Shown: one piece after another, positions 36,055 to 45,648 of the stretch
Layout: each line of letters starts with the position of its first letter
How positions within the stretch are numbered: position 1 is the stretch's first letter
Origin: Gammaproteobacteria bacterium
Lineage (GTDB): Bacteria; Pseudomonadota; Gammaproteobacteria; Pseudomonadales; Azotimanducaceae
Direction: 5' to 3'
DNA: 64,000 nt
Assembly (NCBI GenBank): GCA_030425195.1
Contig: JAUIAV010000009.1
Coordinates: 169,223 to 233,222 of the forward strand
The notes under the pieces: model-generated
The model's input: the letters and a program-made list of their open reading frames with translations, nothing else
Database searches by the model: none
Told to the model about the DNA's origin: nothing
Translations under genes and position numbers: made by a program

Positions 36055-37218
36055 ATGAGCCACCTGATGGAAACCTACAAGCGCCTGCCCGTGGCCTTCA
36101 GCCGCGGTGAAGGCGTGTACCTGGAGGATACGAACGGGAAGCGCTATCTGGACGCGCTGACGGGACTCGCCGTCTGCGGGCTGGGCCACGCCCATCCGGC
36201 CGTCACCCGGGCGATCGCAGAACAGGCCGCCACGCTCACCCACACCTCGAACCTCTACGAAGTGCCTCTGCAGACCAGTCTGGCCGAGAAACTCTGCGCG
36301 CGGGCCGGCATGGACAAGGTGTTCTTCGGCAACTCCGGTGCGGAAGCGAACGAAGCCGCCATCAAGATCGCCCGCCTGCACGGCCACAATCAGGGCATCG
36401 AGAAGCCCACGGTCGTCGTCATGGAAGGCAGCTTCCACGGGCGGACCATGGCCACCCTGACCGCCACGGGCAACCGTAAGGTACAGGCCGGGTTCGAGCC
36501 GCTGCTGAAAGGCTTCGTGCGCGCCCCCTTCGGCGATGCGGAAGCCGTGGCTCTGATCGCCCGGAACAACCCGGACGTGACCGCCGTGCTGGTGGAACCG
36601 GTCCAGGGCGAAGGCGGCATCATCATTCCCGACGACGCATACCTCCCCACCCTCAGAGAGATCTGCGACGAGCATGGCTGGCTGCTCATGCTGGACGAGG
36701 TTCAGACCGGGAATGGCAGAACGGGCACCTACTTCGCCTATCAGCAAGCCGGCATCCTCCCGGACGTGGTGACCACGGCCAAGGGACTGGGTAACGGCGT
36801 GCCCATCGGCGCCTGTCTCGCCCGGGGCGAGGCGGCCGACATTCTCAAGCCCGGCAATCACGGCTCCACCTTCGGCGGCAATCCGCTGGTCTGCGCCGTT
36901 GCCCATGCAGTGCTCGACACGCTGGAAGCGGACAATCTGCCACAGCGGGCGGGCGAGCTAGGCGACCGGATCGCCGGAGGTCTCGGCGAAGCCCTTTCCG
37001 GCAACAACGCGGTCCAGGAGATCCGCCACAGCGGTCTGATGATCGCCGTGGAAATGGCGTCCCCCTGTGCCGAGCTGGTGGAACGGGCACTCGAGGAAGG
37101 TCTGCTCATCAACGTGACCCGCGACAACGTGGTGCGGCTCCTGCCACCCCTGGTCCTCACCGATGCGGAAGCCGACGAGCTCATCGCCCGGGTCGCCCGC
37201 GTCATCAACAACGCCTGA
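36055..37218 (+). CDS. argD: Acetylornithine aminotransferase
   Basis: Class III PLP aminotransferase of arginine (and possibly lysine) synthesis. Diagnostic segments are LDALTGLAVCGLGHAHP, FFGNSGAEANEAAIKIAR, SFHGRTMATLTATGN, LMLDEVQTGNGRTG and the PLP lysine in VVTTAKGLGNGVPIGA. Length is 387 residues. It is followed at 44 bp by argF, so the two likely share the promoter at 35993-36021. Discrimination from succinylornithine transaminase relies on this context. Confidence 0.94.
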   Translation: MSHLMETYKRLPVAFSRGEGVYLEDTNGKRYLDALTGLAVCGLGHAHPAVTRAIAEQAATLTHTSNLYEVPLQTSLAEKLCARAGMDKVFFGNSGAEANEAAIKIARLHGHNQGIEKPTVVVMEGSFHGRTMATLTATGNRKVQAGFEPLLKGFVRAPFGDAEAVALIARNNPDVTAVLVEPVQGEGGIIIPDDAYLPTLREICDEHGWLLMLDEVQTGNGRTGTYFAYQQAGILPDVVTTAKGLGNGVPIGACLARGEAADILKPGNHGSTFGGNPLVCAVAHAVLDTLEADNLPQRAGELGDRIAGGLGEALSGNNAVQEIRHSGLMIAVEMASPCAELVERALEEGLLINVTRDNVVRLLPPLVLTDAEADELIARVARVINNA

Positions 37219-37262
37219 GCGGCGCACTCCCTGCCGCAATCGCACCTCAAGAGGACTCAATC

Positions 37263-38153
37263 ATGTCCAAGCGCGATTTTCTCACTCTGCTCGACTGCTC
37301 TCTCGAGGAGCTGAATGCCATCACCCGCCGCGGCACCGAGCTGCGCGGGATGACCGAGCAACCACAGACGCTGGCCGGCAAGTCCGCGGTGATGATGTTC
37401 CAGCTCAACTCGACCCGGACCCGGGTTGCCTTCGAGGCCGGGCTGAAACAGCTCGGCGGACACGCCGTGATCCTGAGCCCGGCAGACAGTCAGTTCGGCC
37501 GTGGCGAGCCGGTGGAGGACATGGCCAGAGTCCTCTCGGAGATGGTGGACGCGGTGATCATCCGCACCTCCTCCCAGGCCCTGCTCGAGGATTTCGCCCG
37601 GGCGGCCACGATTCCGGTGATCAACGCCATGAGCGAGCGCTACCACCCCTGCCAGCTGCTGGCGGACGTGCAGACGTTCGAAGAGCTGCGCGGCCCCATC
37701 GAGGGCCGGACCGTAGGATTCGTCGGCGATGGCTACAACATGTGCAACTCCTACATCAACGCGGCCCGGCAGTGGGGGTTCCATCTGAAGATCGCCTCAC
37801 CCGAAGGCTACCGCCCGGATCAGGAGCTGCTGAAGAGCACCAACAACGCCGAGCTGGTGGAAACTGCGCAGGAAGCCGTGGCGGATGCGGATCTCGTGGT
37901 TACGGACGTGTGGTCCTCCATGGGCCACGAGGGCGAGGAATCCCGTCGTCTGGCGGCTTTCGAACCGTTCCGCGTGGACGAGGCGCTGCTCGACGGGGCC
38001 TCGCCGGACGTGCTGTTCATGCACTGCCTGCCCGCGCACCGCGGCGAGGAAGTGAACGACACCGTGCTCGACGATCCCCGCTCCTGCGTCTTCCGGGAAG
38101 CCGGCAACCGCCTCCACAGCCAGAAAGCGCTGCTCGAGTTTCTCCTCACCTGA
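37263..38153 (+). CDS. argF: Ornithine carbamoyltransferase
   Basis: Makes citrulline from ornithine and carbamoyl phosphate. The carbamoyl-phosphate loop is STRTRVAFEAG, the second site HPCQLLAD and the catalytic Cys is in MHCLPAHRGEEV, all canonical. The residues before STRTR read FQLN instead of the common FEKP, a mild variation. The ornithine-side DVWSSMGHEGEE is present. Length is 296 residues, close to the usual 305. An AAGAGGA site precedes the ATG. Confidence 0.95.
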   Translation: MSKRDFLTLLDCSLEELNAITRRGTELRGMTEQPQTLAGKSAVMMFQLNSTRTRVAFEAGLKQLGGHAVILSPADSQFGRGEPVEDMARVLSEMVDAVIIRTSSQALLEDFARAATIPVINAMSERYHPCQLLADVQTFEELRGPIEGRTVGFVGDGYNMCNSYINAARQWGFHLKIASPEGYRPDQELLKSTNNAELVETAQEAVADADLVVTDVWSSMGHEGEESRRLAAFEPFRVDEALLDGASPDVLFMHCLPAHRGEEVNDTVLDDPRSCVFREAGNRLHSQKALLEFLLT

Positions 38154-38324
38154 GCCGGCACGGCCGCCTGCAGTCTTTCTCAAGCATTGGCCCGCCGGGA
38201 CAGCCGGCTGGCCGGACGGGCACGGATAACGCCCCCTGCAGGCCCTACATTGCATCCCGGCATGGAGACAACGTGGAGGCTCTGAGTGCAGACAGGAACA
38301 CACAAAAACCTGGAAACAGCCGGG

Positions 38325-38519
38325 ATGCAGACCGATCGTCGCGCCCTGGTGCACCGTCGTTCGGCACTCGAAGCACGCCTGCTCGCGCACCAATGCGGAT
38401 GGCGGCAGCTGGACGAGGTGAGGCTGCGCCGTCTTCGACGATCCCTCACGGGCGTGCTCGAGGCGCTCGGCGGAGAGGATCCGGCCCGGGCGCTGCTGGC
38501 GGCGGGCGTCAGATCCTGA
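38325..38519 (+). CDS. Possible small Arg-rich protein
   Basis: Frame of 64 residues from ATG 38325 (77 from 38286), amphipathic and rich in Arg, Leu and Ala (MQTDRRALVHRRSALEARLL, ending ALLAAGVRS). It fills the 355-bp space between argF and the end of the c-di-GMP protein, whose stop it overlaps by 11 bp. I recognise no family, and random long frames are common at this GC content, so it may not be a gene. The rest of the gap (38154-38285) shows only a TACATT box. Confidence 0.35.
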   Translation: MQTDRRALVHRRSALEARLLAHQCGWRQLDEVRLRRLRRSLTGVLEALGGEDPARALLAAGVRS

Positions 38520-41500
38520 GTTCTTCCAGCGGCAGCGGCTTGGCGATCTGGTAGCCCTGGGCGTAATCGACGCCGATCTCCTTCAGCCGGTCCAGGACTT
38601 CCTGGTCTTCGACGAATTCGGCAATGGTCTTCTTGCCCATGTAGTGACCGATCTCATTGATCGAGCGGACCACGGCATAGTCGCCCGGATTGTTGGCGAT
38701 GTCCTTCACGAACACGCCATCGATCTTCACGAAGTCCACCGGCAGGTTGCGCAGGTAGGAATACGAAGACAGGCCGGTACCGAAATCATCCAGGGAGAAC
38801 TGGCAGCCGATGATCTTCATGCGGTTCATGAAGTCGACGGCATTGTCCAGGTTGGCGATGGCCGCGGTCTCCGTGATCTCGAAGCAGACCTTGGAGGTCG
38901 GCGCCTGGCTTCGGGAGAACTGCTCGAGCACGAAGTCGGGGAAGGTCTCGTCGTTCACCGAGTGGCCGGAGACGTTGATGGAGAAGCCGCCGAAATGGTC
39001 CAGCTTGTCCCGGTTCACGCTCATCCAGTGGAAGACGCGCTCGATCACCCAGCGGTCGATGGCCGTCATCCGGTTGTAGGTTTCCGCGGCAATGATGAAG
39101 TCCGTGGGCGGCATGGTGTCGCCCAGCTCGTCCACCATGGTCAGCAGAATCTCGTAATGCCGATCCTCGGCAGCACCCGATGCGCCATTCAGCACCGGCT
39201 CGATGCGCTGGCAGTTGAGGATGAGCCGGTCCTCCTCCAGCGCCTTGTCGAGCTGCGTGACCCACTCCATCACACCGTGCCGGCGCATCATGGTGGCATC
39301 GCCCAGCTCGTACTCCTGAAGCCGGTTCCGGCCCGCGTCCTTCGCCGTGTAGCAGGCCTCGTCGGCGTACTGCATGGCCACGTCGACGCTCTCCATGGTC
39401 TGGTCCACGAAGACCAGGCCCATGCTGGCCGACAGGTTGTACATCCGGCCATCCCATTCGAACCGGGCACGGCGGACGCTGTTCAGCAGGTCTTCGGCCA
39501 GGTCTCTGGCCTCCTGGGTATCCACGTCCTCCACCAGCACGCCGAATTCGTCGCCGCCGAGCCGGGCGACCTGGGCCTGCCGGTTCGACAGCGCCTTGAT
39601 CAGCTCGTCGGCAATCATCTTCAGCAGCTCGTCGCCGGCCGTATGACCGCTGGTGTTGTTGACGATCTTGAACTGGTCCAGATCGATGTAGAGGAGCGCG
39701 TGCTGATTCTCATCGGTCTTGGCGCTCTGAATCGAGGTGGCAACGAACCGCTCGAACTCCTTCCGGTTGAGCAGCTGGGTCAGATCGTCATGGCTGGCCT
39801 GATAGGCGAGCTGGTTGTGCATGTTCTCCAGCATCCGCTGGGAGGCACGTTCCATGAGCGGCAGATCGTAGTCGTCGAGCAGGGTGATTTCCCCTTTGTG
39901 CAGCCCGTCCGCCATCTCTCTGAGTGAGAGCTCACGGTTCTTGATGCCCTTCCGGTTGACGAGGACGAACGCCGAGGCGTCGTCCCCCACGAAAGCCACC
40001 GTGAGGATGAGCGGACGCCCCTGCGGATCCGCCGCGGCCATCCATTCACCCACCTGAATTCTTCTCGCCCGCTCCACCGCCTTGGACCAGCTCGAGCGGA
40101 TTTCCTCGTCGTCGGACTCGATGACGGGCTCCACCTCCGGCAGCAGGCCGTCGAGGCCGAGCGCTTCCGCCACACCGCTCGGTTCCACGGGCGACCGGCT
40201 GACGGCCGCTTTCTTGCCGGTGGTATCGCCGACCAGGGCGGAGGACAGTGCCATGATCAGCGGCGTCCGCTTGCTCGGATCGAAGGAGATGCTGTTGAGG
40301 CCGCTCACCACCCGTTTCAGCAGCACGTCCGGGTCCACGAACTCGTCGCTGTCTGCGCTGATGCTGCCATCCAGCTGGCCCCACAGCTGATCCACCAGGG
40401 CCAGCTGATCCTGAAACTCGTGGCTGTCGGCGCCCTTGCGAAGATGCGTGTGCACGAGCAGATTCCGCCAACCCGGATTCAGGAGCTCGAGGAGCAGATC
40501 GGGGACTTCCCTGCCGGAGATCCGGTCTTCCATCTCGCCGAGCACGGCCCGTCTCGCCCGGGCGAGCTTCTGCTGGCCTTCGCTGGCCCGCACGGTCCGC
40601 TCGATGTTGCCGCGATAGGCACGCGTCTGTTTGTCCACGAGCGGATTCAGCTCGTCGACCACTTCCGAGAACACTTCCGGGTTCTCGTCGAACTCGGTGA
40701 CCACCTTCTTCAGAAGCTCGTCCACCCGGCGGCCGACTTCCCGGTCGATGCCTTCGCGGATGTCCTTCTGGTTCCCGAGCCGGCCCAGCTGGTTGAGCAT
40801 CTGCACGGCTTCGTGGGGACCTGCATCGTCCGGCTGCAGGAATCGGGGATCCCTGGCCGCCAGTTTGTTCAGCGTGATCTCCAGGCGGGCGATCCACTCG
40901 CGGATCCCTTCGGTGAGGAAGGAGTCTTCCTGCAGGGAGTCCACCAGGGACTCCATCACGTTCAGCGTGTCGTAGTCATCCTCGTTCAGCCGTTTCCGGT
41001 CGCCATGCCGGCTCTGGAGGATCTCGACCAGTCGCGGACGCACGCGTACGTCGGCGAGCGAGGCGTCATCACCCAGCTCGCTTTCGATCGTGGCCAGAGC
41101 GGCGAGAATGTCGGTGGTTTCGAAGGTATCCGCCGGCGGTGTGGTCGGAGTGGCCAGAATGGCATCCACGTCGTGGCCGAGCATCTGCTGGCTGCGGCGA
41201 TTGACCGTGAGCAGACTGCGCGCGGTGTTGTAGACGTCGCGGTTTCTCGCCGCCGGCGCGGTGAACGGGTTGTGATCGACCCTGGGTGCTGCCGGGCTGA
41301 TGCCTTCCGCGGCCATGGTCGCTTCCCGCACCGCCGTATCCATTTCCTGATAGGCCTCGGGTTCCACCCGCACACCGGATGGGGTGCGCTGAACAGACAT
41401 CCGCTGCAGCGAATCCCGCAGTTCCTCGACGGATGGAAAAGCACCGCTCTCCGCCAGCATCTGGGCCAGCGCCGCATAGAGGTTTCCGAGCATGGGCATC

Positions 41501-42675
41501 AGGGCCGACTCGAAGCAGCGGTAGACGTCCTGTTTGACGACCCGGCGGAACTCGAACTCCTTGATCGCATCGTCGAACGACCAGGTGAGCACGGAAGGAC
41601 CGATGGGAATGACGTCCTTGTGCGTCCAGGGCTTGGCAACCAGGCCGAGCTGGGCACGCAGATCGAGGAGCGCGTCCGTATAGCGGTTCTCGGCCTTGGA
41701 GACGATCTCTGCCACGGCCAGCCATTCCTCGAACTGTTCCGTATCCACCAGCTCCAGCTTGGCCGAGTTGCCCGTCTCCCGGCGGCGACGGCGTTCCAGA
41801 ACGTCCTCGAGATCGGAGATCTGATCGATCTGCTTAAGCGCATCGCCGATGAAATCGTGCCGGATGCGGTCCTGATTTTTCTCCAGCAGCTCGAGGCCTT
41901 CGAAATACATCATCTGCACGGCGTTGGTGCCCGCATCACGGGCCTTGACCAGCAGCTCGTTGTCGACGATGCCGAAAAACTGAGTGCAGATCCGGTCGAG
42001 CGCGCGTTGCGTCACGCGTCTCAGCCGGTTCTTGATCTCCGCGGCCGCCTCGTCGCTGATCCTGCGGTCCCGGAGCAGCTTGTCCGGAATTTCCTGATGT
42101 TCGACCGTCCGGCTGCTGCTCTGCTGGCCGGCCTGGCCGGCCTGATCTGCCGCACCCGGCGTCTGTGCGCCGCCGGAAGCCGTGCCTGCCTCGCCGGTTC
42201 CGCCATCATCGGCACTGAATTCCCCTTCGATCACGTTGCCGGTCTGCGCCGCGGACCGGGACAGCATGCCGGACGCGATGGCAAATTCGATCAGCGAGCT
42301 GAACGCTTCGTCGGGCACGCCTTCATCGAAGCGCACGCCGATGCCGTTCCCTGCGTCCGTGATCCGCGCGATGGTGGCGCGGGTCCGGTAGTGCTGCTGG
42401 CCGCCGGGAGTGGCGACGGAGAAGTGCAGGGCAACCTGGTCGCCTGGATTCGCACTGGCCCCGGTTGCGGCCAGAGATTTGGACCCGCCGGTACCGGTGA
42501 GCAGCATGCCTTCCTGGCAGAAATCCCGGATCGTACAGAGCCAGGAACGGCCTTCATTCGGATGTACGAGCGCCGACAGGGAAATGGGCTGCCGTGGAAA
42601 TTTACGGCGGTTCACGTGTGCAGTGTCCATCTGCGAAATCGCCTGGACATTACCCGATATGGATTGGCTCGTCAC
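38509..42675 (-). CDS. PilZ-DUF1631-GGDEF-EAL c-di-GMP protein
   Basis: Large cytosolic signalling protein of 1388 residues. Order: PilZ-like domain (about 17-110, with NRRKFPRQPI and a D/N-x-S-x-x-G-like region in RDFCQEGMLL), DUF1631 (about 180-880), GGDEF (about 960-1125) and EAL (about 1137-1380). The cyclase site RLGGDEFGVL is intact but its I-site has RQAQ instead of RxxD. The EAL motif reads YEILL, keeping the Glu, with INVSGHS, FEITETAA, SLDDFGTGLSSY and AQGY retained, so phosphodiesterase activity is plausible. The GTG start is fixed by AGGGAGG at 42681-42687. Confidence 0.88.
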   Translation of the reverse strand: MTSQSISGNVQAISQMDTAHVNRRKFPRQPISLSALVHPNEGRSWLCTIRDFCQEGMLLTGTGGSKSLAATGASANPGDQVALHFSVATPGGQQHYRTRATIARITDAGNGIGVRFDEGVPDEAFSSLIEFAIASGMLSRSAAQTGNVIEGEFSADDGGTGEAGTASGGAQTPGAADQAGQAGQQSSSRTVEHQEIPDKLLRDRRISDEAAAEIKNRLRRVTQRALDRICTQFFGIVDNELLVKARDAGTNAVQMMYFEGLELLEKNQDRIRHDFIGDALKQIDQISDLEDVLERRRRRETGNSAKLELVDTEQFEEWLAVAEIVSKAENRYTDALLDLRAQLGLVAKPWTHKDVIPIGPSVLTWSFDDAIKEFEFRRVVKQDVYRCFESALMPMLGNLYAALAQMLAESGAFPSVEELRDSLQRMSVQRTPSGVRVEPEAYQEMDTAVREATMAAEGISPAAPRVDHNPFTAPAARNRDVYNTARSLLTVNRRSQQMLGHDVDAILATPTTPPADTFETTDILAALATIESELGDDASLADVRVRPRLVEILQSRHGDRKRLNEDDYDTLNVMESLVDSLQEDSFLTEGIREWIARLEITLNKLAARDPRFLQPDDAGPHEAVQMLNQLGRLGNQKDIREGIDREVGRRVDELLKKVVTEFDENPEVFSEVVDELNPLVDKQTRAYRGNIERTVRASEGQQKLARARRAVLGEMEDRISGREVPDLLLELLNPGWRNLLVHTHLRKGADSHEFQDQLALVDQLWGQLDGSISADSDEFVDPDVLLKRVVSGLNSISFDPSKRTPLIMALSSALVGDTTGKKAAVSRSPVEPSGVAEALGLDGLLPEVEPVIESDDEEIRSSWSKAVERARRIQVGEWMAAADPQGRPLILTVAFVGDDASAFVLVNRKGIKNRELSLREMADGLHKGEITLLDDYDLPLMERASQRMLENMHNQLAYQASHDDLTQLLNRKEFERFVATSIQSAKTDENQHALLYIDLDQFKIVNNTSGHTAGDELLKMIADELIKALSNRQAQVARLGGDEFGVLVEDVDTQEARDLAEDLLNSVRRARFEWDGRMYNLSASMGLVFVDQTMESVDVAMQYADEACYTAKDAGRNRLQEYELGDATMMRRHGVMEWVTQLDKALEEDRLILNCQRIEPVLNGASGAAEDRHYEILLTMVDELGDTMPPTDFIIAAETYNRMTAIDRWVIERVFHWMSVNRDKLDHFGGFSINVSGHSVNDETFPDFVLEQFSRSQAPTSKVCFEITETAAIANLDNAVDFMNRMKIIGCQFSLDDFGTGLSSYSYLRNLPVDFVKIDGVFVKDIANNPGDYAVVRSINEIGHYMGKKTIAEFVEDQEVLDRLKEIGVDYAQGYQIAKPLPLEELRI

Positions 42676-42680
42676 GCTAA

Positions 42681-42687
42681 CCTCCCT
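42681..42687 (-). promoter_or_regulatory. Shine-Dalgarno site fixing the GTG start of the PilZ-GGDEF-EAL gene
   Basis: AGGGAGG on the minus strand lies 5 bases before GTG at 42675. This site makes GTG better than either ATG 42711, which would overlap the upstream gene, or ATG 42630. Confidence 0.7.
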
Positions 42688-43762
42688 AGGACCCGCGCAC
42701 GATTCGGTCACGTCCCTCGGATTTGGCTGAATAAAGTGCTCGATCTGCGCGCTGGATCACATCTTCGACCCGCTCTCCGGGCCGGAAGGAAGCCAGCCCC
42801 ACGGACACCGTCTGCCGGTATCCGGGGTCTTCCGGGATCAGGGTGAGGAACCGGGTTCTGTCGCACAGCCGCTGCGCCACCCGTTCCGCCGTGTCTTCGT
42901 CCGCGCCGACCAGCACGAGAAGGAACTCCTCGCCACCAAGCCGGGCCACGAAGTCGACAGACCGGACCACGCTGCCGGCAACTTCCGCGAAATCCTTCAG
43001 CACGCGGTCGCCGACCTGATGACCATAGCGATCGTTGATCCGTTTGAAGTGATCCAGGTCGCAGTAACACAACGTGAAGGAAAGGTGGCCACGATCCGCC
43101 AGTGCCTTCTGCCGGCCGAGCACATCCATGATGTAGCGGCGGTTGTAGAGGCCGGTGAGCTCGTCCCGCATGGCCAGCTCGGAAAGCTGCTCCATGGCCT
43201 CGTTCAGACGCTCGCGGCGGCGGTCGAACGCCACGCGCAGCGCAGTCACCTCGGAGGCCATCAGCGCCATCGCGGCCAACATGCAGGTGAACGCTACCCA
43301 CGTGAGCGCTTCGAAGAACAGCTCTCCCCGGCCCAGCAGAATGAGCACGCCGTCACAGACCAGATAGCTTGCCCAGGTGATGACGGCGATCCTGAGCATC
43401 CGGGAGCGGCTCAGATGCAGGGCGGCATAGAGCACGCCGAACAGGGGCACTACCAGCAGAAGCAGCCGCAGAAGGCTCGGCACGAGCACGGCGAGAAAGA
43501 CGACGCCGAGATTGCACCAGAGCGCTCTGGCGAAAGTGAGCGCGCCCGCATCGAACCGGCCGTGCACCTCATCGGCGAACAGCAGCAGAACGAACCCGAC
43601 GATCCAGCCCCCGAGCATGAGCGCCAGCGCGGATCCGGTCACCTGCAGCAGTCCTTCCGTCGTCAGCACGACGCAGAAGCCCACGTACAGCGCCAGGGCG
43701 GCGAGGACCAGCAGGATACGATTGGATCTGCTCACGCCTGTTTCGGCGAGTGAGAGCAACAC
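42686..43762 (-). CDS. Membrane diguanylate cyclase
   Basis: Six or so N-terminal transmembrane helices (about residues 16-175) followed by a short coiled coil (about 180-200) and a GGDEF domain. The catalytic motif is GGEEF, and an I-site RSVD stands five residues before it, so product inhibition is expected. MRDELTGLYNRRY and CDLDHFKRINDRYGHQVGD complete the active site. It should synthesise c-di-GMP. It starts at GTG and ends 10 bp before the PilZ-DUF1631-GGDEF-EAL gene, so the two form an operon. Confidence 0.9.
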   Translation of the reverse strand: MLLSLAETGVSRSNRILLVLAALALYVGFCVVLTTEGLLQVTGSALALMLGGWIVGFVLLLFADEVHGRFDAGALTFARALWCNLGVVFLAVLVPSLLRLLLLVVPLFGVLYAALHLSRSRMLRIAVITWASYLVCDGVLILLGRGELFFEALTWVAFTCMLAAMALMASEVTALRVAFDRRRERLNEAMEQLSELAMRDELTGLYNRRYIMDVLGRQKALADRGHLSFTLCYCDLDHFKRINDRYGHQVGDRVLKDFAEVAGSVVRSVDFVARLGGEEFLLVLVGADEDTAERVAQRLCDRTRFLTLIPEDPGYRQTVSVGLASFRPGERVEDVIQRADRALYSAKSEGRDRIVRGS

Positions 43763-43872
43763 GGGCGGCTCCGGGGGAAATTCGCTGAACCTTTATTTTA
43801 GGTACGGTCCGTGGGAGGCGCGTGATGCGTTGTAACCGTCTTGTGACGCCGATGGTCAGCGCAGGCCTGCGG

Positions 43873-45351
43873 TCACCGCAGGGAGCGCTCAACGGCCGTG
43901 CGCCAGCCGGTTAGCAGCTGCTCACGCCGGGATGGCCCCATGGCCGGCAGAAACTCCTGCTCGAGCCCCCACATACGGCCGGCCGTCGCCAGATCGGCCA
44001 CCAGGCTCCCGCCGAGCGCCGCCAGCACCGCGGCGCCGAGCGCAGTGGTTTCCACGTTCACAGGCCGCTCCACCGGCCGGTCGATCATGTCCGCGAGAAA
44101 CTGGCACAGCCAGTCGTTCACCACCATGCCGCCGTCCACTCTCAGACGGCCCACGTCGGCACCGTCCTTCCCGATCGCTTCCACGAGCTCCACTGTCTGA
44201 TAGGCGACGCTCGCGAGCGTCGCGGTGATCAGATGATCCCGCCGCGTATCCAGAGTCATGCCGCACAGCAGCCCCCGCGCATCCGGCGCCCAGTGCGGGG
44301 CCCCGAGCCCGGTGAAGGCCGGCACCAGATACACGCCGCCCGCGTCTCCGCCCGTGCGTCTCGCGGCCGCCTCGGTCTCGTGAGCTTCCGTGATCAGGCC
44401 CAGCTGATCGCGCAGCCATTTGACGGCGACTCCAGCGGAGAAAATGCTGCCCTCGAGTGCGTAGGTGGCCTGCCCGTCGAGCTGGTAGGCAATGGTGGTC
44501 AACAGCTGCTGACTCGAGAGAACGGGCTCGGTCCCCGTGTTCGTCATCAGAAAACAGCCGGTTCCATAGGTGCTCTTCACCATACCCGGCTCGAAGCAGG
44601 CCTGACCGATCAGCGCCGCCTGCTGGTCACCGGCCACGCCCAGGATGGGAATCGGAGCACCGAACCATTCCGGGTCGGCCACGCCGAATTCACCGGCGCT
44701 GTCTCTCACCTGCGGCAGCACGCTGGCCGGGATACCGAAGTAGTCCAGCAGGGGTGCCGACCAGGCCTGCTCCCTGATGTCGTAGAGCATCGTCCGGGAT
44801 GCGTTGGTGGCGTCGGTCACGTGCGCGCCGCCCTTGGTCAGCCGCCAGATCAGATAGCTGTCCACCGTGCCGAAACAGAGATCCCCACGCTCCGCGAGCC
44901 TGGCGGCCTCCGGCACCTGTTCCAGCAGCCAGGCCAGCTTCGAGCCCGAGAAGTAGGGATCGATGACCAGCCCCGTCCTCCGCGCGACATCCTGTTCCAT
45001 GCCGTCCGCCCGCATGTCGGCACATCGGTCCGCCGTCCTCCGGTCCTGCCAGACGATGGCCGGATGCAGGGTTTTTCCCGTGTTTCTGTCCCAGACCAGT
45101 GTGGTCTCACGCTGGTTTGTTATGCCGATCGCGGCAATGTCCGCGCCGGTGAGACCGGCCTTGTCCAGCGCATCACGGCCCGCGATCAGACTCGTGCGCC
45201 AGAGAACCTCCGGGTCCTGCTCCACCCAGCCGTCGGCGGGGAAGCGCATGTCGAACTCGTGCGCGACAGCGGCGAGCTGACGGCCCTGGGCATCGAAGAT
45301 GATGACCCTGGAACTGGAAGTGCCCTGATCGATGGCCAGAATGTGACTCAT
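43873..45351 (-). CDS. glpK: Glycerol kinase
   Basis: FGGY-family kinase that phosphorylates glycerol. ATP motif LAIDQGTSSSRVIIFDAQG at the N-terminus, then GWVEQDPE, TNQRETTLVWDRNTG, WQDRRT and GVAGDQQAALIGQACFEPG. Length is 492 residues. It stands alone: no glpF, glpD or glpR gene is adjacent. A stem of 7 bp (CCTGCGG/CCGCAGG) encloses its stop codon. The upstream gap is shared with the nrdA leader. Confidence 0.95.
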   Translation of the reverse strand: MSHILAIDQGTSSSRVIIFDAQGRQLAAVAHEFDMRFPADGWVEQDPEVLWRTSLIAGRDALDKAGLTGADIAAIGITNQRETTLVWDRNTGKTLHPAIVWQDRRTADRCADMRADGMEQDVARRTGLVIDPYFSGSKLAWLLEQVPEAARLAERGDLCFGTVDSYLIWRLTKGGAHVTDATNASRTMLYDIREQAWSAPLLDYFGIPASVLPQVRDSAGEFGVADPEWFGAPIPILGVAGDQQAALIGQACFEPGMVKSTYGTGCFLMTNTGTEPVLSSQQLLTTIAYQLDGQATYALEGSIFSAGVAVKWLRDQLGLITEAHETEAAARRTGGDAGGVYLVPAFTGLGAPHWAPDARGLLCGMTLDTRRDHLITATLASVAYQTVELVEAIGKDGADVGRLRVDGGMVVNDWLCQFLADMIDRPVERPVNVETTALGAAVLAALGGSLVADLATAGRMWGLEQEFLPAMGPSRREQLLTGWRTAVERSLR

Positions 45352-45403
45352 GAGCGTTGATCCGCGGTTGAAATGACGGCCCGGTGGTGCAACAGCCGGA
45401 CAA

Positions 45404-45419
45404 ACACAATATATAGTGG
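45404..45419. promoter_or_regulatory. NrdR-like operator
   Basis: ACACAATATATAGTGG matches the NrdR-box consensus ACACWATATATWGTGT at 15 of 16 positions. NrdR normally binds two boxes about 31 bp apart centre to centre; no good second copy is seen at that distance. It lies 53 bp from glpK and about 640 bp from nrdA. Confidence 0.5.
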
Positions 45420-45562
45420 TCAGGGCCGGTCAGCCAGCGGGCTTCCCGGAACCGGTCGGCAACACAGGGAAAGCCGCGCCATCCGGGGCGCTCAGCGGTA
45501 TCTCAGGAGCCCGGGCGGCCTTTCCGGCATCATGCACAGGCAATACACCGCACACCCACAAG

Positions 45563-45571
45563 TTATCCACA
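45563..45571 (+). promoter_or_regulatory. Perfect DnaA box upstream of nrdA
   Basis: TTATCCACA is an exact DnaA box (TTATNCACA). DnaA regulates nrdAB in E. coli, so a role linking replication initiation to dNTP supply is plausible. A single 9-mer can arise by chance. Confidence 0.5.
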
Positions 45572-45626
45572 GCATGTTCACCGCTCATCCCTTGCAACCG
45601 GAGTTCGATAGGTTTACCTTGTCCGC

Positions 45627-45648
45627 TCTTGGGGCCTAAACCCCAAGA
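45627..45648. other. Perfect inverted repeat in the nrdA leader
   Basis: TCTTGGGG-CCTAAA-CCCCAAGA forms an 8-bp stem with a 6-base loop. It lacks a T-tract and lies about 410 bp before nrdA. It could be a protein-binding palindrome or an RNA hairpin in a long 5' leader. Confidence 0.4.

Noticed and set aside
40420..42846. An 808-codon open frame on the plus strand opposite the c-di-GMP gene
   Set aside because: It is antisense to a gene with clear PilZ, DUF1631, GGDEF and EAL motifs. Its product is His/Arg/Leu-rich without domains, as expected for an antisense frame in GC-rich DNA.
43866..43882. A 7-bp stem around the glpK stop codon considered as an intrinsic terminator
   Set aside because: The loop is only three bases and no T-tract follows. 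The palindrome is compatible with coding constraint, so it was mentioned under glpK but not called.
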